Positions 43,347-52,921 of a stretch of 58,978 nucleotides of DNA are shown here, in pieces. The notes under the pieces were generated by a model. That model ran no database searches. It was not told the origin of the DNA and worked only from the letters and a program-made list of their open reading frames with translations. Positions within the stretch are counted from its first letter, which is position 1. Each line of letters opens with the position of its first letter. Origin of the DNA: Rhodospirillaceae bacterium (GTDB lineage Bacteria; Pseudomonadota; Alphaproteobacteria; GCA-2731375); the NCBI GenBank assembly GCA_018660265.1, contig JABJKS010000024.1:1-58978 (forward strand), read 5' to 3'. The position numbers were made by a program, and so were the translations under genes.

Positions 43347-45194
43347 ATGGGAAGTATAGCTGTACGGCATGATCATGGCGATGCCCGGCCTTCTATGGAA
43401 ATAGGCCGTGCTTTGAGTATGGACGATGTCATTGGCGACATCCCGGGGCAGGTCGAGGCTGATGGCGGGGCTGATCGCCTGGCCAACATTGCCTCTATCA
43501 TGGCGTTGTTGGTTTTCGTCCTGCTTGGCGGGATGACGGCTTTGCTGTCCATTGCGTCAGACCAGGTTTTTGGCTTATCCATGCCGCCGTCATTGTTGTT
43601 TCTGCTGGGCGTTACGGGTTTCCTGGTTTCCGCCACCTCTGCCCTGGCCATGCGCAGGGCGGTTCTACAGATGACCCATTCTGCCGTTGGGGCTAAGGCG
43701 GCACCACGGATGCACCTGCTCCATGGCATGGTTGAAAATATTCCTGAAGCGATTGCCTTGTGGGATAAGGACGACCGTCTGGTTCTCTGCAATAAACTCT
43801 ATCGCGACATATTCTCCCGTATAGAGGATCGACTACAGCCCGGCCTGCATTTCAGCGATGCCCTGAATGCAGAAATGGAAGCGTCCTATATCCCCGCATC
43901 CGTTGCTTCCAACTGGTTTGAAAAGCGTCAGGAAAACCATTGGATCGGCGATGTGACGGAACGGCGCAGCATTGAAGGTCGCGAATACGAGATTAAGGAT
44001 AGCCATTGCGGCGGCGGCGGTACCTTGACCCTGGTCCGCGATATGACGGAAATTCGGATAAAGGAGCGTGATCTGCGTGACAGCCAGGAACGCTATGCCC
44101 TGGTCTCCCTCGCATCCAGCGAAGGGCTATGGGATATGGACCTCCGAACGGATCGATTTTATATCTCCTCCCGGGTTTTATCCATCATCGGCTCCCGTAC
44201 TGATCCGGCGGCATTCCAGCAGGAAGATTGGGTGTCGGCGATCCATCCCGATGACATAGATATCTATCATCAGAACTGGCGTGAGCACCTGGACGGTGAG
44301 AGCCGGATTTTCGATTTAGAGTACCGTGTTCTCCATTCTGAAGGCGAATTGCGCTGGATTTCCGACCGCGCCCTGGCATTGCGGGATTCCACCGGCCACG
44401 CCTATCGCATTGCCGGCTCTGTCACCGATATCACGTCCCGTAAATTGGCGGAGGTCGAGATGGTTGAAGCCAGGGATGCAGCCGAAATCGCTTCCCGTGC
44501 GAAAACACAATTCCTGGCCAACGTCAGTCATGAATTGCGTACGCCCCTAAATGCAATTATTGGGTTTTCCGATCTGCTGGGCGACAGCGAGAAAAGCCAC
44601 CTCTCGGTCGACGATCAGAACAGCTTCCTGCACTCCATCAACCAGTCAGGCCGCGATTTACTCGTTGTTATCAACGATATCCTGGATATGTCACAGATTG
44701 AAACCGGTGATATGAAGTTGGCCGAAGGCGCGGTGGATTTGGAGCTTTGTATCGAAGCCACAATCTCCATGGTCGCAGAACAAGCTGCGACCAAGGGTCT
44801 GGTCGTTGTAGAAACCTTACCGGCGGAATTACCCGATTTGATTGGCGATCAGTCCAAAATTAAGCAGATGCTGCTGAACCTCCTATCCAACGCGATCAAA
44901 TTCACAGGAACGGGCGGTGAGATCGAAATCGGCGTCTCCTTTATTGAAGGTACCGGCATTGATGTGTATGTGCGGGACAACGGTATTGGCATGGACCAAT
45001 CCGAACTGGATCGGGCGCGGCTTTCCTTCGCCCAGGCGAACAACAGTCCCAGCCGTCAGCATGGCGGCCTTGGCCTAGGTCTGGCGATTACGACGGCGCT
45101 GGCGGAGCTTCATGGCGGGGCCATGATCTTGACCTCGGAACTCGGCGCCGGCACCAAGGCGACGCTGCATTTCCCGGCCGAACGGATCCAATAG
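43347..45194 (+). CDS. Membrane PAS sensor histidine kinase
   Basis: A 615-residue kinase. Two membrane segments lie near residues 47-70 and 80-103, followed by two PAS domains: one with MVENIPEAIALWDKDDRLVL (PAS_7-like), one with RYALVSLASSEGLWDMDLRT and WVSAIHPDDIDIYHQNWREH (PAS_3-like with PAC). The phosphoacceptor is His395 in FLANVSHELRTPLNAIIGF; the ATPase domain has an N box (LNLLSNAIKFTG), DNGIGMD and GGLGLGLAI. No response regulator, receiver domain or signalling partner is adjacent, so it is an orphan kinase. The short external loop suggests a membrane or internal signal. Confidence 0.93.
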   Translation: MGSIAVRHDHGDARPSMEIGRALSMDDVIGDIPGQVEADGGADRLANIASIMALLVFVLLGGMTALLSIASDQVFGLSMPPSLLFLLGVTGFLVSATSALAMRRAVLQMTHSAVGAKAAPRMHLLHGMVENIPEAIALWDKDDRLVLCNKLYRDIFSRIEDRLQPGLHFSDALNAEMEASYIPASVASNWFEKRQENHWIGDVTERRSIEGREYEIKDSHCGGGGTLTLVRDMTEIRIKERDLRDSQERYALVSLASSEGLWDMDLRTDRFYISSRVLSIIGSRTDPAAFQQEDWVSAIHPDDIDIYHQNWREHLDGESRIFDLEYRVLHSEGELRWISDRALALRDSTGHAYRIAGSVTDITSRKLAEVEMVEARDAAEIASRAKTQFLANVSHELRTPLNAIIGFSDLLGDSEKSHLSVDDQNSFLHSINQSGRDLLVVINDILDMSQIETGDMKLAEGAVDLELCIEATISMVAEQAATKGLVVVETLPAELPDLIGDQSKIKQMLLNLLSNAIKFTGTGGEIEIGVSFIEGTGIDVYVRDNGIGMDQSELDRARLSFAQANNSPSRQHGGLGLGLAITTALAELHGGAMILTSELGAGTKATLHFPAERIQ

Positions 45195-45214
45195 GTCTCG
45201 TTGACGAGGGCACA

Positions 45215-45267
45215 GATCAACTTTAGCGGATCAACTTTTATTGAAGCCAAGGCAGTATGATGCCTTG
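45215..45267. promoter_or_regulatory. Direct repeat and hairpin upstream of the RND operon
   Basis: GATCAACTTT occurs at 45215-45224 and again at 45229-45238, a 14-base period. Just downstream CAAGGCA (45248-45254) and TGCCTTG (45261-45267) form a perfect 7-bp hairpin with a 6-base loop. They lie 62-114 bases before the efflux adaptor start and may be operator or leader elements for the efflux operon. Confidence 0.35.
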
Positions 45268-45328
45268 AATAGGCGGCCTCGCGATGCCACCTTGCGGTCT
45301 GACATTTTTCTGAGATGATCGCGTATTC

Positions 45329-46480
45329 ATGAAGTTGTATCAATCTATCCAAAAACGTCCTGCTTCTGCCGCTTTTTCGGCGCTTCTTGTATTGGCGCTT
45401 GCCGCGTTGACTATGATCGGTCCGGCCCAGGCACAGAAGACGTCGGCGAAAAAGGGTCCCAGTGCGGCTTTGGTCAGCGTTGACAAGGTGCTGGCGCAAT
45501 CCGTCTCCCAGACGATCCCCGTTGTCGGGCGGTTGGTGGCGCGGCGTTCGGGTGTGGTGGCGGCACGGGTCGCGGGGCCGGTCTCTGAGATCCGCGCTGA
45601 TGTGGGTGATCGCGTACAAAAGGGTGATGTGCTGGCGGTCCTGGTCCGGGAACAATTGCACTGGGTACGAGAGCGCCGGTTTGCCGAAGTGACCTCGCGT
45701 AAGGCCCAGTTGGCCGCGCGAAAAGCTGAAATGGTCATGAAAAACCAGGAAATGCAGCGTCTTGAAAAATTGAAAAAAGGCAAATCCGCGGCCCATAGAG
45801 CGGCCCGCTTTGACGACAAGCGCCAGGAAGTGATGATGCTGAACAGTGAAGTGGCCGAGGCCACAGCGCGTCTGCGTCAGGCCGAGGCGGATGCCAAACT
45901 GGCCCAGATCAATCTACGTTATGCCTCTATAAGGGCGCCTTTTTCGGGCGTTGTGATCCGCCGCTACACCGAAGTTGGGTCCTATTTGACCGTCGGTAAG
46001 GCTGTTGTTGAGATAATCGATGACACGGCGCTGGAGGTGGAGGCCGATGTGCCGGTTAAACGGGTCGTTAACCTGTCCCCTGGCACGCCTGTTTCAGTGA
46101 TCGTTCACGGGCAGACGGTCGCGGCGAAAGTGCGCGCCGTGGTGCCCCAGGAAAACCCCCTGACCCGCACCAGGGCGGTGCGGTTTACGGCTGAACTTAC
46201 TGCCTTGCATGGCCGCTTGGCAGGCAATCAGAGCGTCACTGTGGCGATCCCCATCACGGCAGCGGAAAAAGTTGTCTCGGTTCATAAGGACGCGATCCTT
46301 AAGCGCCGGGGTAACGATATGGTTTTCGTGGTCGAAAAAGGCGCAGCGCAACCCCGCACGATCAGGATCGGTGATGCGGTGGGCGGACGCTTTGTGGTGG
46401 AAGACGGCCTAAAGGTGGGCGAAGTCGTGGTGGTTCGTGGGAATGAGCGGCTATTCCCAGGCCAGCCCGTGCGGTTTTAG
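45329..46480 (+). CDS. RND efflux periplasmic adaptor (HlyD/AcrA-like)
   Basis: A 383-residue membrane fusion protein. The signal peptide runs to about residue 35 (LALAALTMIGPAQAQ). A lipoyl half-motif, VAARVAGPVSEIRADVGDRV with QKGDVLAVL, lies near 79-105, a long alpha-helical hairpin rich in Lys/Glu/Gln covers about 110-200, and the second lipoyl half is APFSGVVIRRYTEVGSYLTV (near 206). It would link the pump at 46521 to an outer membrane channel, but no TolC-family gene is in the window. Confidence 0.92.
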   Translation: MKLYQSIQKRPASAAFSALLVLALAALTMIGPAQAQKTSAKKGPSAALVSVDKVLAQSVSQTIPVVGRLVARRSGVVAARVAGPVSEIRADVGDRVQKGDVLAVLVREQLHWVRERRFAEVTSRKAQLAARKAEMVMKNQEMQRLEKLKKGKSAAHRAARFDDKRQEVMMLNSEVAEATARLRQAEADAKLAQINLRYASIRAPFSGVVIRRYTEVGSYLTVGKAVVEIIDDTALEVEADVPVKRVVNLSPGTPVSVIVHGQTVAAKVRAVVPQENPLTRTRAVRFTAELTALHGRLAGNQSVTVAIPITAAEKVVSVHKDAILKRRGNDMVFVVEKGAAQPRTIRIGDAVGGRFVVEDGLKVGEVVVVRGNERLFPGQPVRF

Positions 46481-46520
46481 GCCCGAAGATGCCACCAGGA
46501 TCATGCTATAGGAACCGGCA

Positions 46521-49500
46521 ATGAACTTGATCCGCATATCAATTGATCGTCCCATCGCGGTTGTCGCGGCGGTGTTGATGATCGTGTTGTTCGGCCTGCT
46601 GGCCTTGCAGACCATCCCCATTCAATTGACCCCGGATGTCCGCCGCCCGGTCTTGAACATTCAAACCACATGGTATGGTGCCGCGCCCGCTGAGATGGAG
46701 CGGGAGATCATTAATCGTCAGGAAGAGGCGTTGAAAGGTCTGCCCGGGGTGGCGGAAATTACCAGCCGGGCCGAAGATGGCCGGGCCCGCATCAGCCTGG
46801 AATTCAGTGTCGGCCAGAATATGGACCGGGCCCTGTTGTTGGTTGCCAACCGTTTGGACCGGGTGACGGGTTATCCCGATGAGGCGAATGAGCCGACGAT
46901 CCGCACCTCGTCCTCAGATGATAATCCCATTGGCTGGTACATTATTGATCGTCTGCCCGGCAACAAGATACCCGTGCATACCTTTTTGGATCAGGTCGAT
47001 GATCTGGTGCGTGACCGCCTGGAACGGGTGCCCGGCGTTTCCCGCGTCAATGTCTATGGCGGTGGGGAGCGGGAGCTGCGGGTTATTGTCGATCCTGAAA
47101 AGCTGGCCCGCTATCGCCTGACGGTGCCCCAGATGCTGCGCTCGTTGCGGGAAGCCAATACCTCCATGTCGGGGGGCGATGTGGTTGAGGGGAAGCGTCG
47201 TTACGTGGTCCGCACCGAAGGTGCCTTCAAGACGCCGGAACAAGTCGCCGCCGTTCTGCTGCGATCCGATGGCGCGCGCAGCTCGGGCAGTATCGGGCGG
47301 GTCACCGTGGGTGATGTGGCCACCATAGAATTCTCGCACAAATCACCAACCGCCCATATTCGCAGCCTGGGGAACCCGACCCTGGCCGCCAATACTATTC
47401 GCGATACAGGCGCTAACGTGATCGAAGTAATGGCCGGCATTCACGAGGCCCTGCGGGAATTGAAGGATGTCACCCTGCCGGCCGTGGGTCTGACCATTCG
47501 GCAGGTTTATGACGAGACGATCTACATCAATTCGGCAATCACACTGGTGCAGAATAACATCCTCGTCGGTGGCGTGCTGGCGGCCATTGTGCTGTTGTTG
47601 TTCCTGCGCTCGGCCCGGGCCACGTTGGTGGTCTCCCTGGCCATTCCGGTCTCTGTGGTTGGTGCCTTTGTCGCGATGGCCGCACTGGGCCGATCGTTAA
47701 ACGTGATCTCGTTGGCGGGCATCGCCTTTTCCGTCGGTATGGTGGTGGATGCGGCCATTGTGGTGTTGGAGAATATTTATCGCCATCGACAGACCGGTGC
47801 GGTGCCAAAGACGGCTGCCTTTTTGGGCGCGCAGCAGGTCTGGGGGGCAATCCTGGTATCCGCATTGACCACTGTCCTGGTTTTCCTGCCTCTGTTGGTA
47901 ATGGAGTTGGAGGTCGGGCAGCTGTTCCGGGATATTGCAGTGGCGATTTCCGTTTCGGTGCTGTTGTCCCTGGTGGTGTCCGTCACCGTCGTGCCGGCAT
48001 TATCCCGACGCTTGTTGAGCGAGGGGATGAAAAGTCTGCATTCACCCTTGAAGCTGCCGTTCATCGATGCCTTCGCCACGGCCTTCACCCGCTATGTCAT
48101 GGGCTTTACCAATCGCGTCGTCCGCAGCCGTAGCCTCGCCATTACTGTGGTCGCAGTGTTGTGTGGGGCCGGTGCGATTGCCACCTGGGCCTTTTTGCCG
48201 AAGCTGGATTATTTGCCTGACGGCAATCGGAATTTGATCTTTGGCGTGATCCAGCCGCCGCCCGGCTATAACCTGGAAACCACCACGAAAATTGCCGAGG
48301 AACTGGAAAAAACCGTGCGGCCTCTGTGGGCATCGGAAACCGGGCCGGTATCAGAAGTCGGAAAGCCGCCGAAGATTGAAAATTTCTTTTATGTGGCCGC
48401 CCGCGCCACCACCTTCATCGGTGCCTCGGCGGTGGAGCCAAAAAGGGTAGGGGAGTTGATACCAGTCCTGCGCGCACCGATATTTAAGGAGCCGGGGACA
48501 TACGGCTTCATCTCCAAACGTTCGTTGTTTGGCCGGGGTATTGGCGGCGGGCGCAGTATCAATCTGGAAGTTTCAGGGCCGGACCTGGATGTGGTGCTGG
48601 ATATCTCGCGGCAGGCAGCCCGCATGATCGGTAAATCCCTGCCCCGCAAAGAAGGCAATCAATTGCGCCCCAAACCGGGCCTGGAATTGGGGGCACCGGA
48701 AATCCGGGTTGTCCCTGATCCATTGTTGTTGGCGGACAACGGTGTCTCGGCCCGGGAACTGGGGCTGACCGTGGATGCCTTCAATGACGGGCTGCGGGTG
48801 GCGGAGATAACGGTGGATGGCCGGCGTATCGATCTGATGCTGGTCGGGCCGGATAACCAGATCACCACAACCCAGGGCATCGGCAACCTACCCGTGGTCA
48901 CGCGGTCGGGCACAATTTTACCTGTGGCGTCTCTGGCAAATATAAAAATGACGGCGGGTCCAACGGAAATTCGTCATGTGGAACGGGAACGGACAGTGAC
49001 CTTGGAAGTTCGACCCAGGGCCGATCTGCCGCTGGAGGCAGCAATGGATGTCCTGCAGGCCACCGTTATTGATCAGTTGCGTGAAGATGGCCTGCCGCCT
49101 GGGGTGAAGCTGCGCCTGTCAGGTACGGCGGATAAATTGACGGCGGCCTGGGATCATCTTGTGGTCGATCTGGCGGTGGCGGTGGTCATTGTCTATCTGG
49201 TCATGGCGGTGCTGTTTGAAAGCTTCCTCTACCCCTTGATAATTTTATTTTCGGTCCCCCTGGCGACGGCGGGTGGGGTATTGGGCCTGGCATTGTTGAA
49301 CCTGTTCAGCTTTCAGCCGCTTGATATGCTGACCATGTTGGGTTTCGTCATTCTGATCGGCATTGTGGTCAACAATGCCATATTGATTGTGCATCAAACC
49401 TTGTTCCTGGTGCGGAGCGAAGGATTGCATGCCAACGATGCGATTATCGAGGCGGTGCGAAATCGTATCCGCCCAATCTTCATGTCCACATTGACCTCCG

Positions 49501-49703
49501 TCTTCGGTATGCTGCCCCTGGTAGTCTTTCCTGGTGCCGGGTCAGAGCTGTACCGTGGTCTCGGCTCGGTCGTGTTGGGCGGGTTGTCGCTTTCCGCGGT
49601 CTTGACCCTGCTGATCATTCCGCCATTGTTAAGCTTGGTCTCGGCGGTGGTAGAGCGGGGACGCAGCGGCGATGAAACAACAAGCGTACAGGCTGCAGAA
49701 TAG
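46521..49703 (+). CDS. RND efflux pump permease, single-Asp TM4 type
   Basis: A 1060-residue inner membrane pump of the AcrB superfamily. It begins NLIRISIDRPIAVVAAVLMI, has the pore region typical of the family, and TM4 reads GMVVDAAIVVLENIYRHRQT. AcrB-type pumps carry two adjacent Asp residues here; this one has Asp410 followed by Ala411. TM10-11 are marked by GIVVNNAILIVHQ. Proton translocation still needs at least one Asp, so activity is likely. It forms an operon with the adaptor; the substrate is unknown. Confidence 0.94.
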   Translation: MNLIRISIDRPIAVVAAVLMIVLFGLLALQTIPIQLTPDVRRPVLNIQTTWYGAAPAEMEREIINRQEEALKGLPGVAEITSRAEDGRARISLEFSVGQNMDRALLLVANRLDRVTGYPDEANEPTIRTSSSDDNPIGWYIIDRLPGNKIPVHTFLDQVDDLVRDRLERVPGVSRVNVYGGGERELRVIVDPEKLARYRLTVPQMLRSLREANTSMSGGDVVEGKRRYVVRTEGAFKTPEQVAAVLLRSDGARSSGSIGRVTVGDVATIEFSHKSPTAHIRSLGNPTLAANTIRDTGANVIEVMAGIHEALRELKDVTLPAVGLTIRQVYDETIYINSAITLVQNNILVGGVLAAIVLLLFLRSARATLVVSLAIPVSVVGAFVAMAALGRSLNVISLAGIAFSVGMVVDAAIVVLENIYRHRQTGAVPKTAAFLGAQQVWGAILVSALTTVLVFLPLLVMELEVGQLFRDIAVAISVSVLLSLVVSVTVVPALSRRLLSEGMKSLHSPLKLPFIDAFATAFTRYVMGFTNRVVRSRSLAITVVAVLCGAGAIATWAFLPKLDYLPDGNRNLIFGVIQPPPGYNLETTTKIAEELEKTVRPLWASETGPVSEVGKPPKIENFFYVAARATTFIGASAVEPKRVGELIPVLRAPIFKEPGTYGFISKRSLFGRGIGGGRSINLEVSGPDLDVVLDISRQAARMIGKSLPRKEGNQLRPKPGLELGAPEIRVVPDPLLLADNGVSARELGLTVDAFNDGLRVAEITVDGRRIDLMLVGPDNQITTTQGIGNLPVVTRSGTILPVASLANIKMTAGPTEIRHVERERTVTLEVRPRADLPLEAAMDVLQATVIDQLREDGLPPGVKLRLSGTADKLTAAWDHLVVDLAVAVVIVYLVMAVLFESFLYPLIILFSVPLATAGGVLGLALLNLFSFQPLDMLTMLGFVILIGIVVNNAILIVHQTLFLVRSEGLHANDAIIEAVRNRIRPIFMSTLTSVFGMLPLVVFPGAGSELYRGLGSVVLGGLSLSAVLTLLIIPPLLSLVSAVVERGRSGDETTSVQAAE

Positions 49704-49721
49704 TTGTCGAGAGGAAGCGAA

Positions 49722-51311
49722 ATGACGAATTATGTAAGTGCCAACGACCTGAAAGCCATGTTGAGTGATGGCGACGAATTGGCGTTATTGGACGTGCGCG
49801 AGGAGGGGGCCCATTCCCAATCCCACCTGTTTTACACGGTGCCCATGCCGTTGAGTGTGCTGGAACTGCTGGCCCAATCACTGGTACCCCGCTTTAGCAC
49901 GCGGATGGTATTGGTGGATGCGGGCGGCGGCTTCGCCGAACGTGCGGCGGCAAAGCTGTCTGCCATGGGTTACAGCGATGTGTCCTGCCTCCAGGACGGC
50001 ACCGCTGGTTGGGAAGCGGCAGGCTATGTGTTGTTTTCAGGCGTCCATGTGCCCTGCAAGGCGTTTGGCGAATATGTCGAGCATCACTATGGCACGCCGC
50101 ATATCGCGGCTACGGAACTTCAGGCCATGCGAGAGGCCGGTGAAGATGTAGTCATCCTGGATAGCCGTCCCATGGACGAATACCAGGTCATGAACATACC
50201 CGACGGCATCGATTGCCCGGGTGCAGAGCTGGCCTGCCGGGTCCATGACCTGGCCCCTAACCCCGATACGTTGGTGGTGGTCAATTGCGCCGGTCGAACC
50301 CGCAGCATCATTGGCGCACAGTCATTGATCAACGCGGCTATTCCAAACAAGGTCATGGCGCTGGAAAACGGCACCATGGGTTGGCATCTGGCAGGCTATG
50401 AGTTGGAGCGGGGCAACAGCCGGGCCGCACCGCCCCCCTCGACTGCAGGTCAGCTCAAAGCTCAGGCCAGTGCCGTCGCGGCAGGTACGAAGTTTGAAGT
50501 TCCCCGCATTGATCGCGCCACCTTGGCGCAATGGCAGGCGGAGGCAGAGGAGAGGACATTGTATGTCCTCGATGTGCGTGACCCACTGGAATACGCCGCC
50601 GGGCATCCTGTCGGTGTGGCCAATGCCCCTGGCGGGCAGTTGGTGCAGGGGGTTGACGAATGGTGCGGTACCCTGGGCGCCCGCGTGGTGTTGGTGGATG
50701 ATACGGGCGTACGCGCGACCATGACCGCATCCTGGCTGGTGCAGATGGGCTGGGATGTCGCTGTTTTAGAAGGCGGATTGGACGGGTTTGAGATGACCAC
50801 GGTTGTCCCGCGCCCCGGCCCGGAAGGCATTGGACGGGTGGCGGAGAACGAGATTTCACCCGCCGATCTTGCTGCCCGCGTGGCAGCCGGTGATGTTCTG
50901 GTCGTTGATCTGGCCCCCAGCCGGGACTATGACCAGGGCCATATCCCCGGTGCCTGGTGGGCCGTACGTGCGCGTTTGCCGCAAAGCCTGCCCAAGTTGG
51001 GGGAGGCGTCTTTGCTTGTCCTGACATCGCCTGACGCCATTGTCGCCCGTCTGGCGGCACCTGAGGTGTCCGAACTGACAGGAATGGAGATTGCGGTTCT
51101 GGCAGGGGGCACGGCGGCCTGGCAGGCCGAGGGACATGATATGGCCCAGGGCCTGGAGCACCTGGCGGACGAGCGCGACGATACCTGGTTAAAGCCCTAT
51201 GATCATCCCGAAGGTGTGGAAGATCGTATGCGGGCTTATCTGACCTGGGAGATTGATTTGCTTGGCGAAATAGAGCGTGATGGCGACCATCGTTTTCGTC
51301 TGTTCCTATGA
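49722..51311 (+). CDS. Four-domain rhodanese protein with one catalytic cysteine
   Basis: A 529-residue protein with four rhodanese modules of about 125 residues. Domain 2 keeps the catalytic loop as NCAGRTRS with Cys189. At the matching site domain 1 has Asp (VDAGGGFAER), domain 3 Asp (VDDTGVRATM) and domain 4 Thr (LTSPDAIVA), so only one site is active. LENGTMGWHLAG and LEGGLDG mark module ends. The start at 49722 follows GAGAGGAAGCG; a TTG at 49704 is possible but lacks support. No signal peptide. It lies between an efflux pump and a small secreted protein, coupled to the latter by ATGA. Confidence 0.88.
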   Translation: MTNYVSANDLKAMLSDGDELALLDVREEGAHSQSHLFYTVPMPLSVLELLAQSLVPRFSTRMVLVDAGGGFAERAAAKLSAMGYSDVSCLQDGTAGWEAAGYVLFSGVHVPCKAFGEYVEHHYGTPHIAATELQAMREAGEDVVILDSRPMDEYQVMNIPDGIDCPGAELACRVHDLAPNPDTLVVVNCAGRTRSIIGAQSLINAAIPNKVMALENGTMGWHLAGYELERGNSRAAPPPSTAGQLKAQASAVAAGTKFEVPRIDRATLAQWQAEAEERTLYVLDVRDPLEYAAGHPVGVANAPGGQLVQGVDEWCGTLGARVVLVDDTGVRATMTASWLVQMGWDVAVLEGGLDGFEMTTVVPRPGPEGIGRVAENEISPADLAARVAAGDVLVVDLAPSRDYDQGHIPGAWWAVRARLPQSLPKLGEASLLVLTSPDAIVARLAAPEVSELTGMEIAVLAGGTAAWQAEGHDMAQGLEHLADERDDTWLKPYDHPEGVEDRMRAYLTWEIDLLGEIERDGDHRFRLFL

Positions 51312-51658
51312 AATACCTAACCATCCTATGCCTATGTTTAATGGCGATGGGCGCTGTAACGAGCGCTGGGGCGCAAAGCCAGAATAGTGCGCAGACGGGT
51401 GCAGGCAATGCCGCCGGCAGCCTGGAAGCACTACAGGCCGAGTTTGACCGGCAATGGGACGGCCGGCCCGGTCAGGTGATCAAGGGCGCTGCTGGTTTGG
51501 CCGGCATGGCGGCTGCCTTATCTGCCGCCGCCGATGCGCTGAATTTCAAAGTGCGGGTTCAGGGCGATGGCTCTGTTGATAACGGCAGTGTCAGTTCTAC
51601 AACAACGTCGACGTCCACATCTTCGTCCAGCACGACGACTTCGACCTCAACCAACTAG
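51308..51658 (+). CDS. Small secreted protein with Ser/Thr-rich tail (type A)
   Basis: A 116-residue protein with a cleavable-looking signal (LTILCLCLMAMGAVTSAGAQ), a helical segment QAEFDRQWDGRPGQ, an Ala/Gly-rich hydrophobic helix near residues 59-78 (IKGAAGLAGMAAALSAAADA), and a C-terminal Ser/Thr run ending STSTN. It resembles in layout the product of 54555. No known family is recognised. It is coupled to the rhodanese gene by ATGA, and the DadA-like gene starts 9 bases downstream. Confidence 0.72.
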   Translation: MKYLTILCLCLMAMGAVTSAGAQSQNSAQTGAGNAAGSLEALQAEFDRQWDGRPGQVIKGAAGLAGMAAALSAAADALNFKVRVQGDGSVDNGSVSSTTTSTSTSSSSTTTSTSTN

Positions 51659-51667
51659 GCAGTAGCT

Positions 51668-52921
51668 ATGAACGAGCAGTCCGAACAAAGTATCACTGTC
51701 ATTGGGGCCGGCGTCATCGGCCTTTGTTGTGCCCGTACCCTACAGCGGCGCGGATATGGGGTAACGGTGATCGATCCCCTGGACCCCGGAATGGGTACGT
51801 CATACGGCAATGCGGGCATTCTGGCCACCGGTTCCGTGTTGCCTGAGGGAAAGCCCGGTTTGTGGAAACGGGTGCCGGGAATGTTGTTGGACCCCTTGGG
51901 GCCGTTGACAATTCGCCCCAGCTATCTGGCCAAATTGACGCCCTGGATGCTGCGCTTCATCGCCAATACCACGGCTAAGCGGTCGGAAGAGATTTCCCAG
52001 GCCCTGGCCTCTATCGTATTGCCGGGGTTGGAGCACTACCGCGCCCTACTGGATGATGTGGCGTCCGACGAAGTGCCGATCCGTCAGCAGGGATGTCTGT
52101 ACCTTTATCCCTCGGCGGCTAATCTGGCAGCCGCCAGAGACGATATTGAAACCCGCCGTCAACGTGGCGTGGCGTTAGAGATGTTGAGCCCAGACGAAGT
52201 GCGCCAATTGGTCCCCGCTATTGGCCCGGATATGGCGGGTGGCGCCCTGGCCACGCAATCGGGCCATGCCACATCACCCCTGGCGCTGTCGCAACTACTG
52301 GCGGCACGGATCGTGGCGGACGGCGGGAATTTCATTAAGGCGAAAGCATCCGGCTTTGCTATCGGGTCGGACGGTCCAACCCATGTACATACGGATCAGG
52401 GCGATATTCCGGTCAGGGCGGTGGTTGTCGCTGCCGGGGCATTCTCGAAACCCCTGGCGAAAAGCCTGGGCAATACTGTTCCCTTGGATACGGAGCGGGG
52501 CTATCACATGATGCTGCCGCAACCTGGTATTGATTTGCGGGTGCCCATGCTGATCAACGCCCATGGTTATGCGGTGACGCCCATGCAGGATGGTATTCGC
52601 CTGGCGGGTACCGTGGAATTTGCCGGCACCGAGGCGGCACCGAATTATGCCCGGGCGGATGTATTACTGAAACGGGCCAGGAAATTGTTTCCCGGACTAC
52701 AGGACACAGGCGCCGAAAAATGGATGGGACATAGGCCATCTATGCCCGATTCTTTGCCGGTTATCAGCCGTTCCAGCCGCTTTAACCAGGTCTACTTCGC
52801 ATTCGGCCATGGCCATTTGGGTCTCTCCCTCGGTGCTGTTACAGGTCGCTTGATCGCTGACCTGGTCCAAGACCGCACCTCTGAAATCTGCCACGTACCC
52901 TTCCGTGCAGACCGCTTCTGA
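51668..52921 (+). CDS. D-amino-acid dehydrogenase-like FAD oxidoreductase
   Basis: A 417-residue DAO/DadA-type enzyme. The dinucleotide motif VIGAGVIGLCCARTL is near residues 11-25, GTSYGNAGILATGSVLPEG near 42, a substrate-domain stretch SGHATSPLALSQLLA near 198, and the end GHGHLGLSLGAVTGRLIADL is the classical DadA C-terminus. It oxidises D-amino acids or related secondary amines, passing electrons to the respiratory chain. It sits in a tight run with the rhodanese, secreted protein and YheT-like genes. Confidence 0.88.
   Translation: MNEQSEQSITVIGAGVIGLCCARTLQRRGYGVTVIDPLDPGMGTSYGNAGILATGSVLPEGKPGLWKRVPGMLLDPLGPLTIRPSYLAKLTPWMLRFIANTTAKRSEEISQALASIVLPGLEHYRALLDDVASDEVPIRQQGCLYLYPSAANLAAARDDIETRRQRGVALEMLSPDEVRQLVPAIGPDMAGGALATQSGHATSPLALSQLLAARIVADGGNFIKAKASGFAIGSDGPTHVHTDQGDIPVRAVVVAAGAFSKPLAKSLGNTVPLDTERGYHMMLPQPGIDLRVPMLINAHGYAVTPMQDGIRLAGTVEFAGTEAAPNYARADVLLKRARKLFPGLQDTGAEKWMGHRPSMPDSLPVISRSSRFNQVYFAFGHGHLGLSLGAVTGRLIADLVQDRTSEICHVPFRADRF

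Noticed and set aside
51590-51655. Ser/Thr-coding tail read as a simple microsatellite
   Set aside because: The codons vary synonymously between units, so it is better treated as a conserved protein tail than as a plain DNA repeat.
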